From: Mercurialis annua
Lineage: Eukaryota > Streptophyta > Magnoliopsida > Malpighiales > Euphorbiaceae
NCBI RefSeq assembly: GCF_937616625.2
Contig: NC_065576.1
Coordinates: forward strand, 994,501 to 1,058,500
DNA: 64,000 nt
Reading direction: 5' to 3'
Within the stretch, counting starts at the first letter, position 1; every line of letters begins with the position of its first letter. A model generated the notes under the pieces. It did not search any database and had not been told where the DNA came from. It saw only the letters and a list, made by a program, of their open reading frames with translations. Below are positions 33,201 to 42,150 of this stretch, piece after piece. Both the position numbers and the translations under genes were made by a program.

Positions 33201-33586
33201 ACCAAATCGAATTTATCTGTTCGGTGTTTGCATAGAAGTAAAGTTTTACCCTTTTCTGCCATTAACAGAAAGGTGGCAAGTCCAAGATTTTGGAGCAAGG
33301 TATACATACTCTCTCCTTAGAGGAGAAGAGTCAGCAAAAAGAGCCCGTTCTCGGTATCAAACTACCCCCACCACCTCCGGCACCAGTTTCGCCTGTTACA
33401 TCTCCAAAATCTTCAATAAACGTTCCGCCAAAAATATCCCTCGATGAAACTTCTAAAGAAAATTCTCCAAGACTGACAAAGGAAGAACAGAAAGATCAGC
33501 AAGTTTCTCCTACGAATGAGAGCAAAGAAGAAGAAGAAACTCCAGATGATGATTTTGGTGATTTTCAAGCAGCCATTAAAGACTGA
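30215..33586 (+). CDS. NECAP-like protein (PHear domain, clathrin adaptor accessory)
   Basis: Predicted 285-aa protein of clathrin-mediated trafficking. Eight exons: 30215-30313, 31304-31335, 31584-31684, 31781-31853, 32049-32080, 32571-32661, 32829-32940 and 33269-33586, frame open throughout with GT-AG borders. There are two adjacent ATGs (30215 and 30218); either may be used. Residues about 22-170 form the DUF1681/PHear domain: LILFHVSECYVY, IPPRISAASYRADEW, DGRLRHAFIGLGFRER, AYDFQAALHDH. The tail has a proline run (LPPPPPAP) and ends DDDFGDFQAAIKD, an acidic DFGDF motif of the sort that contacts AP-complex ear domains. In animals NECAPs act at AP-2 coats; a similar cytosolic role is inferred here. 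An LTR element has entered 64 bp after the stop, so the original 3' UTR is probably split. Confidence 0.93.
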
Positions 33587-33650
33587 CCAGTTTAGATGAA
33601 GATCCAACTGAGAAATGCTTGATGATTATGTAAAATATCTGGTACATATC

Positions 33651-34211
33651 TGTTTGCACCGGCCCAGTGGAATCAATATAAAGCTGGGTGGCATTTTGGC
33701 CCATGACCAGAAAAGGTGTTTTGAATGGGCTCATTAAGGGATTTTGGCCCAACAGGAGCTATATTTATTTTTAGCCTTTTAATTAGTTTTTCTTCATTAA
33801 ATAAGAGATAGAATCTCATTAGAATTAGGATTCTTTATTAGGGTTTGTTCCCTATAAATAGTCAGTAGTATTGTATTATTTTCGGTATCAACAAATCATT
33901 AATCAAAAAACCAAAGCTCAGGCTTTTTTATCCCAATCTCCGGATTGAATTTTAGTTTAGGAGTAGAATTGACATTAATCTCGCTTGGATCTGAGGATTC
34001 CCAGATTAATACTGTTAGTTTAATCGAACGACGGCGACGTCATTCACAATTTGAACAACGTTACTTGAATTCGAGTTACGTCACTTGAATTAGGGTTACG
34101 TTATTCAAATCCTGTTTACCTCATCTAGAATCATACCGGTTAAAGCATCAGTACCTAAAGTTACCCATTAACAAATTCAAAGGTTTGAGCAAGGTGAAAA
34201 TCTAGCGAACA
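33651..34211 (+). repeat. 5' LTR, 561 bp
   Basis: Starts TGTTTGCACCGG and ends GCGAACA; the TG...CA ends are standard. It contains the promoter-like CCTATAAATA at 33851-33860. Confidence 0.95.
33853..33860 (+). promoter_or_regulatory. Probable TATA box of the LTR promoter
   Basis: TATAAATA in the middle of the LTR, a usual place for the U3/R border. The identical box in the 3' LTR (about 40299-40306) could drive transcription outward into 40.6 kb. Confidence 0.6.
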
Positions 34212-34236
34212 TCTTTTGGCGACTCCACTGGGGACA
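34212..34236 (+). other. Primer-binding site candidate
   Basis: TTTTGGCGACTCCACTGGGG begins within a few bases of the LTR end. This TGGCGAC...TGGGG form is common just inside 5' LTRs of plant Ty3-type elements. The matching tRNA was not determined. Confidence 0.6.
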
Positions 34237-34240
34237 GTTT

Positions 34241-37200
34241 ATGGTCAGCACAAAAACCGGAGTTTTTCCAGACGATTACAGGGAAACTCGGTCTCAAAGC
34301 CGAGCGAAACTTCAAAGGAAATTCGGAGAGATAGAGCAACCAGATCCAGAGATCATTACCGTCATGGCTAAGGGCGATAAGCAGTCACAGGGCAAAGGGG
34401 TTCAGAACACTATACCCGATGTGACTTCTGTAAGCAACAAATCCATGGAAGGCGATGACGTGGAGAAGGAGTTCGACGAATTTTCCCGAGAAATACCACC
34501 CACTCGCCCGTCGCTATCTAGGGCCGATTTTACCATAATGAGAGACGAAATAGCTCAGGAAAATCGGCAGATGTTTGACGGGGCGATGCAACAGATGTCC
34601 AACGCTTTCAAAGGAATGTTGGCCGACCAGGCGGTCGTTCAGCAGTCGATCGTGAAGAATTTGAACAACTTGACAAGTTCAATGGACAATCTGGGGAAGA
34701 TCTTTTCGGGACAATCAGTGACCGATCAGAATCACCGAAGGGCCGATTATACCTCGACAACGCAGAGAAATGGCGGTCTCGGTAGTTCGGCCGATGCAGG
34801 GCAATCACCAAGTAAAACCGGTTTCGCTTATGGATCGGTACGATTGTTAACTCGCCCAGAAGGAGACACAGGTGTTAGGACCGATCCTTCTTCGTCAGGA
34901 GCTGGGCGATTTCACATGGGCGATCAGCCATCTCCAGGAGCCGGGCGATTCCAAGGGGGCGATGGTACCGGTACCGGAGCGACTCGATACCAAGGCAACG
35001 ACCAGTTGCCAGGGCAACAATACCCAAACTTGCAACCGCTACAGGATAACCCCTACGGTAGCGACAACGCCCCCATGGGAGAAAACAATTTATACAATCG
35101 GGGGCAATTGCTAGATGAACTGGAGAAATTAGGGGTCGACGTCAGGCCAATGCCTCGGCCGTCGTACATGAAGCCGTACCCGGATTGGATCGACAAACTG
35201 TACCCATTCCCTAGGGGGTACAAAGTGCCCGAATTTAGTTTATATTCAGGAGAAGAGAAGAGCCAATCCACGGTGGAACACATTGCGCGATTTTCTGCCC
35301 AATGTGGAGAAGCAGGGGCCCACGACTTTTGGAAACTACGGTTATTTGCCAGCTCTCTCACCAAGGTGGCGTTCACATGGTACTCTCACTTATCGCCCAA
35401 CTCGATCGATACGTGGAAAGACCTGGAAATAAAATTCCACGAAGAATTTTACAGAGCACCACCAGATGTTACCTTGGCCGATCTCGCAAGGATTTCGCAG
35501 CTGCCCAGCGAATCCGTCGAAAAATACATCGGCCGCTTCCGGAATTTAAGGACGAGGTGCATGACGCACATATCTGAGGGGGATTGCGTACCGATGGTCG
35601 TAAAAGGGATGAATTTCGCGATGAGGGAACATTTCGAAGGTCATCGATTTAGGGACTTGTTCGAGCTCACCAACAGGGTCACGGGTTACGAACGATTACT
35701 CCAGGAGAAGGAACAGAGGCGAGGTTCTTCGAAAGGCACCTATTACCGCGATCAGTTAGACGTGGCCGTCATCTCCGATAGTGAGGGCGATTCATCCGAT
35801 GATGAGATATGTATGGCCGAATTCCTCGGAAAGAAACCAACGGAATGCGCAGCGTTAAGGAAGCCAGGATATGTGAAGAAAAATAAGATGGCGGTCATCC
35901 AGAAGGAATATTCGTTCGACTTGACGAAAGCCGACGATATATTTGACGCTTTGCTAAAAGACGGGCAAATCTCCCTATCTGAGGGTCATGTGTTGCCAAC
36001 AAGCGAGGAACTGCTGGGCAAGGACTACTGCAAATTCCATAACTCATGGAGACACAACACCAATAATTGCGTGGTGTTCAGAAACGTAGTCCAGAAAGCA
36101 ATAACGGAAGGGAAATTGTTGTTCCCGTCAAGAAGGGAGGCCGATGCGAAATGCGTCTCGATTAATTTGATTCGGCCCAACTTAGACCAAGTATTGGGTA
36201 TCGGGAAAGTTTTAGAGAAATGGAGTGCCAAGAGACCTCGACAGAGGGTAGCGGTGAATGATGCAGTAGGGCAACGTCAAGTGACCAAACCAGTTACATC
36301 AGAGCCGATTTGCCAACATTGCCAGCACTGCCAGAAACGCCCCGAGACCAAGTACATACGAAAATCGGTCAGAGCAAATCCAAAAACTTTTAAACCAAAG
36401 TCCCCCACCAAGGAGTGGCAACAGCACATGCCATCCGGACAGAATGGGAGGTCAGTCTTTAAAAGGGTGTTCAGGCCAACGGAGGAGACCCCTCGTATGA
36501 CCAAGACACAAAAGAGACGGATGCAGAGAATGCGACAGGAGTCGCGACTGATCGCCGCAGGACCAGAATCGGCACCAGGGAGCCGAGTCCCAGTTAAAAA
36601 CCGTTTGACCGATGCTGCACCTCCTTCCGGGACGAAAAGACCGATTCAAGAAAGACTGGGGGCACCTGAAGAAGATTTGGACGCAGACCAGGGCAGACAT
36701 AGTCGGTCCGAAACCGAGCCCTTTGAGACACCGAAGCGAAAGCTAAGGAGGGTTTGGGTGGAAAAGAAACGACATCAGGATAATGGCTTACCTTCTCATA
36801 CGCACGCAAGAAATGAAAAATCGCCCACCAGGGACGTGCGATCTTTCAGGGACGTAGTCCTGAGTCACGCAGACGGCCAGTTGAAGGCCTGGGTGCCCGT
36901 GAAAAAAGAGTTGGTCGTTGTTCACCAAGACGGGCAGCTGAAAGCATGGATTCCTAAAAATGATAACCGAAAAGAGGTCCAAGTAGTTACTCTTCCGGAT
37001 TCATTTAGGAATAAGCCGGGGCAGAAGTCGATTTTAGACGGGGATGTTATAATCCCAGACGAGAATAGTGTGGATGCGTCGGCAGTTGTGTCTCTAAGCA
37101 AACCACCAGCACGAATGACAAGGCACATAAGGCCGTTGTACATCAAAGCCGAAGTAAATGGCGTCGCCATTGGAAGGGTTCTAATCGACAACGGCGCGGG

Positions 37201-37555
37201 AGTAAACATCTTGCCTTCCCGGATGCTTAAGAAGTTCGGTATCGAACGCACCCAGCTGGAGACCACCGACGTTTATATGACAGACTTCGCCGGAGGCGAG
37301 ACCCCCGCCGAAGGGTACATCACCCTTAAGATAAAGGTGGGCCGAGTAGAGACCGAAGAAGGTTTCTTCGTTGTTAATGCCAGGAGTAATTACAATGTGC
37401 TACTCGGCCGAGACTGGATCCATTCCAATATGTGCATCCCATCAACCATGCATCAGATGCTGATACTATGGCGAGAGGCTGGAGAGGCCGAGATAGTGCA
37501 GGGTGATCCGAGCTGGAAGGGCGAGAAACTGAGACGGTTGCCGTCGCCGAAGTAG
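34241..37555 (+). CDS. Gag-protease polyprotein of Ty3-type element
   Basis: One intact frame of 1104 aa from an ATG 30 bp after the LTR. Residues about 329-500 match the retrotransposon gag domain (FSLYSGEE, ARFSAQCG, FTWYSHL, KFHEEFYR, QLPSESVEKYIGRFRNLR). About 594-612 shows a Cys-His cluster (CKFHNSWRHNTNNC) found in many plant gag proteins. About 800-925 is basic and repetitive, including two DGQLKAW(V/I)P copies. About 963-1075 is the aspartic protease, with active site LIDNGAGVNILP and the flap-side LLGRDWIH. The last 15 or so residues are unlike protease and overlap the antisense gene, so the polyprotein appears to have been cut where pol should begin. It would form virus-like particles in the cytosol. 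Confidence 0.93.
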   Translation: MVSTKTGVFPDDYRETRSQSRAKLQRKFGEIEQPDPEIITVMAKGDKQSQGKGVQNTIPDVTSVSNKSMEGDDVEKEFDEFSREIPPTRPSLSRADFTIMRDEIAQENRQMFDGAMQQMSNAFKGMLADQAVVQQSIVKNLNNLTSSMDNLGKIFSGQSVTDQNHRRADYTSTTQRNGGLGSSADAGQSPSKTGFAYGSVRLLTRPEGDTGVRTDPSSSGAGRFHMGDQPSPGAGRFQGGDGTGTGATRYQGNDQLPGQQYPNLQPLQDNPYGSDNAPMGENNLYNRGQLLDELEKLGVDVRPMPRPSYMKPYPDWIDKLYPFPRGYKVPEFSLYSGEEKSQSTVEHIARFSAQCGEAGAHDFWKLRLFASSLTKVAFTWYSHLSPNSIDTWKDLEIKFHEEFYRAPPDVTLADLARISQLPSESVEKYIGRFRNLRTRCMTHISEGDCVPMVVKGMNFAMREHFEGHRFRDLFELTNRVTGYERLLQEKEQRRGSSKGTYYRDQLDVAVISDSEGDSSDDEICMAEFLGKKPTECAALRKPGYVKKNKMAVIQKEYSFDLTKADDIFDALLKDGQISLSEGHVLPTSEELLGKDYCKFHNSWRHNTNNCVVFRNVVQKAITEGKLLFPSRREADAKCVSINLIRPNLDQVLGIGKVLEKWSAKRPRQRVAVNDAVGQRQVTKPVTSEPICQHCQHCQKRPETKYIRKSVRANPKTFKPKSPTKEWQQHMPSGQNGRSVFKRVFRPTEETPRMTKTQKRRMQRMRQESRLIAAGPESAPGSRVPVKNRLTDAAPPSGTKRPIQERLGAPEEDLDADQGRHSRSETEPFETPKRKLRRVWVEKKRHQDNGLPSHTHARNEKSPTRDVRSFRDVVLSHADGQLKAWVPVKKELVVVHQDGQLKAWIPKNDNRKEVQVVTLPDSFRNKPGQKSILDGDVIIPDENSVDASAVVSLSKPPARMTRHIRPLYIKAEVNGVAIGRVLIDNGAGVNILPSRMLKKFGIERTQLETTDVYMTDFAGGETPAEGYITLKIKVGRVETEEGFFVVNARSNYNVLLGRDWIHSNMCIPSTMHQMLILWREAGEAEIVQGDPSWKGEKLRRLPSPK

Positions 37556-39830
37556 AAGCAGGCGATACCAGAGGAGCAGAGCGGTCAGCCGAACTTCCAC
37601 TCATTTTGATGGAAATCTTGGTGGTATTGGCTTTCTTGGGAGTATCGGCCTTTGATGGTTTCGGAGCAGAGACCTCTGTCTTTTTCGGCAGTTTGGTGCT
37701 GACCGATTTCATTTCTTGATTGGCGGCCGATTTTGTTACAACAGGTTTCTTTCCAGCTCTCTTCCTCTTCAGAGGTTGTTCATCTTCTTCTTCCTCCTCA
37801 TCCATGAAGATCGCCCCGTCTATCTCCGCCTCTACTTCTGCGATATAGAAAGGCGATTTCAAGATAAAATTATATTGAAGTAGCAGTTGTAAATTTTTCT
37901 AGTGCTTACCTGCGGGAATCTTCAGTTCCTCAACAAGAGAGGCGATGTCCTTACAGTTACCTGGCACAAAATAACCAGTAAATGTTACCTTGTTAGGGCG
38001 AGACTTTGGCTTTTTATCGGCTAACATATATTCAGAGTCTGGGACTAAGGGTGCTTTATATGAGAAGGAAGGGCGAATATACTGTTGGAAGATGGGGTAA
38101 GGACGATGCCGATATTTTTTCTCCCATACTTTCCTCCATTTGAGTATGTATTTTCGCCAAGCTTCTCTTCTATGGTTTTCCATTTTTAAACTAAGAAGGG
38201 GGCGATTGTTGGGTTCGTATTTGAATTTGTAAAAGCGTTCAAATTTAATAAGTTCAAGGCGATGCTCGTAGTTACCTTTCCTTTTCTTCGGCTGCGGAAC
38301 CTGTAAAAGAAAAACATCGGCGTGAGTACGTTTTCGCTTTGTTTCAGGCAACTGAAAAATATTCAACTTAAGGATATCCTCTGCCGATAGTCCGAAATTG
38401 ATGCCGATCACGATTTCCCACCACTCTTCGAACTCATGTGTAGAGGATGGGTTTCCGTCTGGTATAGGTAGCTCGTCGGGCGATGGCAAATAACCCTCGT
38501 GGAGTTGTCCAAGGAATGCTATGTGACGCGATGTGGGCAGTGCGGGGCGATCAGAACCATATTCGTTGCGGTCTATCAGAAAAGGGCAGGGAATCGCCTG
38601 TGTGTAGCCGAACTGTCTTGATAGATAATTGGGGCAGTAAGCCTCTGACCCACTGTGTTTGAAGCTATTGCCGATCATGAGGTTGCGGCTGATCAGTGAA
38701 TTGCTCCAGTTGTCCCACCACTTAGAGTGGAGTTCTTCGTCTATATCAGAGTCTTCGGTTATTTCCCAGCCATAAGATATCCACTTGGGAGGATATTTGA
38801 TGTTTAGAACAGGGCACCATGGATTTGGCGATTGCTCACGAGTCTCTAGGAAGTAGCCGATTACTTCTTTGAGGTGCGGTAAGATTGCAACTCCTTGGAA
38901 TACTGTATAACCGAAGCATTCGTCTGAGGTTCGTTCTGGGAGTCTGACGATGTCAGGAAAGTACATGAACATCCACGCTTGGATTATCCACATCGGCCCG
39001 CTAGGACAGCGATGCGTCTTTACCTTGGCGTTTTTGATCATGCTATGGAGACATCTGTAGACTGATCCAAGAATGAACTCTCCCATGTTCAGGGGATGAC
39101 CTTCGGCTAGGGCAACGGCGATACGGAGACATTCTTGCGTGACTCTGAAAGAAGCTGGGCAAATGATGAATTTGGCGAGGAAATATGCCAGGAAGGCGAT
39201 GTGTTCGTTGGCGGTTGGAGGTTGATTGTTTTGACCGATGTTTTTGTCCAAGAAATGTTTGAAGCTTTTGGCAGATTTTTCAGGACCTAGGTGAAGATTT
39301 GGGGATGTCTGGCAATTGAGAGGCGATATTCTAATGCCAGTGATATTTACATTGAACATAAACGCCAGGTCTAACAAAGTTATGGACATCGGTCCTCGCC
39401 GGAAGCAGAAAGTGTTGGTGGTATCGGACCAGAAGAGTGAAGCTCCGAAGCAGTAGTGCTTGGCGATTGGAAAGGTGTTTTGGCTGATTCCAATAAGGTC
39501 ATACAGACCTATTGCTTTCCAAACATCGCCATAGTAACCATGGAGTCGCAAGATCCAATTCTTGTAATCGGCGTTGGTACTGGGCCAGTTTCTGAAGGTT
39601 TCCCCGGTCCACACAGACGAATAGTGGAGTTCAGAGAAGCGAGGGGGAGCATGATCTGGAAAGGGGACGGCGGTTTCACAGAGTTCTGAAGGAGTGGTGA
39701 GAATCGGACCTACGGAGTATCGGCTATCTTCTAATTCTGTAATTACCTCAAATGCAGTCGATGGAGCGGTAGAGCGAACTACGGCGAGTTTCTCAGTTGC
39801 TTGAAGAGCGGCTTGTTCTTGTTGAGCCAT
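37374..39830 (-). CDS. Plant mobile domain (PMD-C type) protein, antisense gene in the LTR element
   Basis: Two exons on the minus strand, 39830-37910 and 37837-37374, separated by a 72-bp GT-AG intron, give 794 aa in one frame. Residues about 95-500 match the plant mobile domain: YGDVWKAIGLYDLI, FPIAKHYCFGASLFW, GPMSITLLDLAFMFNV, IAFLAYFLAKFI, then WIIQAWMFMYFPDI and YPPKWISYGWE. Exon 2 encodes an acidic run (DEEEEEDEQ), a basic run (KRKRAGKK) that could be a nuclear localisation signal, and a Ser/Thr/Pro-rich tail. The last 182 bp overlap the sense gag-protease end, so the 3' end may be truncated by the capture event. It has its own TATA-like box. Related proteins in Arabidopsis act in gene and transposon silencing; activity here is unproven. 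Confidence 0.85.
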
Positions 39831-39956
39831 GATGATGGGACGATCTGAGTTGAAGAGTAGGCGATTAGGGTCTAAAGAATCGGCTAGGAGTCCACGGATT
39901 TGAGAGAGTTTCGGGAGTCAAAGATTCAGGAAAATCCGAAAAAGGAAAGTGAAAGA

Positions 39957-39965
39957 TATTTTATA
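39957..39965 (-). promoter_or_regulatory. TATA-like box of the antisense PMD gene
   Basis: TATAAAATA on the minus strand, about 130 bp upstream of the ATG at 39830 and inside the element. It suggests transcription independent of the LTR. Confidence 0.5.
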
Positions 39966-40080
39966 CCTTGGAAGAAAAGGGCGGTTACTTGAAAAGTTTT
40001 ACCACATGGGCCGAAATAGTGACAGCGCAGCCCACTTTGGTATTGAGGCCGACAATAACAAGCCCAAAGTTTAAACCTTA

Positions 40081-40096
40081 GGCTTGTTGGGGGCAT
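40081..40096 (+). other. Polypurine-tract-like region before the 3' LTR
   Basis: GTTGGGGGCAT abuts the 3' LTR start, where second-strand priming would occur. It is short and not purely purine. Confidence 0.45.
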
Positions 40097-40657
40097 TGTT
40101 TGCACCGGCCCAGTGGAATCAATATAAAGCTGGGTGGCATTTTGGCCCATGACCAGAAAAGGTGTTTTGAATGGGCTCATTAAGGGATTTTGGCCCAACA
40201 GGAGCTATATTTATTTTTAGCCTTTTAATTAGTTTTTCTTCATTAAATAAGAGATAGAATCTCATTAGAATTAGGATTCTTTATTAGGGTTTGTTCCCTA
40301 TAAATAGTCAGTAGTATTGTATTATTTTCGGTATCAACAAATCATTAATCAAAAAACCAAAGCTCAGGCTTTTTTATCCCAATCTCCGGATTGAATTTTA
40401 GTTTAGGAGTAGAATTGACATTAATCTCGCTTGGATCTGAGGATTCCCAGATTAATACTGTTAGTTTAATCGAACGACGGCGACGTCATTCACAATTTGA
40501 ACAACGTTACTTGAATTCGAGTTACGTCACTTGAATTAGGGTTACGTTATTCAAATCCTGTTTACCTCATCTAGAATCATACCGGTTAAAGCATCAGTAC
40601 CTAAAGTTACCCATTAACAAATTCAAAGGTTTGAGCAAGGTGAAAATCTAGCGAACA
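40097..40657 (+). repeat. 3' LTR, 561 bp
   Basis: Same length and same sequence as 33651-34211 on base-by-base reading. Confidence 0.95.
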
Positions 40658-42150
40658 ATATCACACAAGTTCAAAATACATTTGGTAAATGACATGAGGC
40701 TAAGAGTGGTTTACATTTTTTTTTAAAAAAAATTGAGAGAGTTTCTGTTCATTAAAGTTATGCAGATTCTTTTGCTGTAGCTTAATCTAATCTCTCTTTC
40801 CATATGATTTTGGCAATTATTTGATCATCTTGTTACTCTCCATGAATGTTCATTCAGTTCAAATCAAATCAAAACGAACTGAATCGAATCAAATTTATAA
40901 GGATATAAAAAAATTTAAAGTAAGTCTAACCGAACTGGTCGGTTCGGTTGAGTTTTAGTTTGGTTTGTTTTTGCAATTCGGTTTGTATTAAAATTTAATT
41001 GAAACAAATGTTTTTATAGTGTCAAATTGAACTGACCCGTACGGAAGTCCATTATTTTTTCTTTCTTTTTTGGATGTTTTTTTCCCTTTAATGATTCTTT
41101 CCCATACTAAAATTTGCAAGCTTCCTTAAATAACTTTCATGTATAGTTTGACATGCACAGGAAAGAATGCAAAAATTGATCCTTTTCTTTAGGAGATTTT
41201 TAAAAGAAATTTGTTATTTGAATTCACATATATATATTTAATACAAAATCTGTTATACCTAACCTTAACAAACTACTATCTTTTAGTATAATTTTTAATG
41301 ACTTCAAAATTTTATTTCTTGTAAGCCAAACTACCAAATCCCTACTTTGTTGTTTACTTCAAGATTTCTTTCTTGTATTTAAAGAAAACTCATATATTTT
41401 GCAGACCCTATAAATTGGATGTGGATGTGAGATTAATAGCTTCTTTCTCTCTTTTCTTATTTTCTTTCTTGTTTCTATCTCTTTAAATATTTTACTATAT
41501 CTTTTTAAAAATTTGGAAAAACTATTTACCATAAAAATAATAGAGTTAATCATAAAATTATTTAATTTTCCAAAATATGCTCGAAACCCAATAATTTCAC
41601 TTTTACCTCAAAAAATAATTTTTTTCCACATTTTATGCTTTTATTTTTATCTATAAAAATACATCGTAGATACATATACGATACTTGAAAATATCGGAGA
41701 TATATTTTCGATACATCACTGACACGCAATGGTTAAAGTAAAAGTTTTAGATACTGAGAATTTACTTTTAAGATTTTTAGCCGTTTTTATGCCTTTGTTT
41801 TTATAATTTTGACAAAATAATAAAGAAAAACAAATGTTTTATTTATTGGGCTTCACGGAAGATTCTGTAGGCCCAAAGCTGAACCCAACTACCAACTAAA
41901 TATCGTGGGACCCACACATCCACTAGCTGAAAGCTTTGCAAATATTTGTGGGACCCCCATATTCATTTTAAAATAGTCATTTTTTCTCTTACGTGTCAAG
42001 TAGGAAGCCACTTCAAGTCTCTCTCTCTTCTTTTTTATTTAATTTTTGATCTAAAAATAATTTAATTTTTAAATTTTTTATGGTCAGCCTAAAAACCAAA
42101 AAAGCTAAATCCTAAAATCATTTTAGATAATATAAAATGATAATCTGAGT
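40658..42150. other. Displaced 3' UTR of the NECAP-like gene, then intergenic
   Basis: 40663 onward should be the original downstream sequence of the NECAP-like gene. 40850-41040 has repeated TCGAACTGA/AACCGAA words also seen at 32990-33190, in intron 7 of the same gene. Repeated CGATAC/CGTAGATAC words are at 41665-41725. From about 41990 a CT-rich tract suggests the promoter of the next gene. Confidence 0.4.

Larger units (their letters stand above)
33646..40662 (+). mobile_element. Complete non-autonomous Ty3/gypsy-type LTR retrotransposon
   Basis: Element 33651-40657 (7007 bp) flanked by ATATC at 33646-33650 and 40658-40662. Order: LTR, primer-binding-like site, gag-protease on plus, a PMD gene on minus, purine-rich tract, LTR. 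Reverse transcriptase, RNase H and integrase are missing, so it would need proteins in trans. LTRs of equal length with no difference seen, intact frames and an exact 5-bp duplication all point to a recent insertion. It is in the same orientation as the NECAP-like gene whose 3' region it interrupts. Confidence 0.93.

Noticed and set aside
36025..37266. Minus-strand frames over gag-protease
   Set aside because: They are shadows of the intact 1104-codon sense frame and show no domain.
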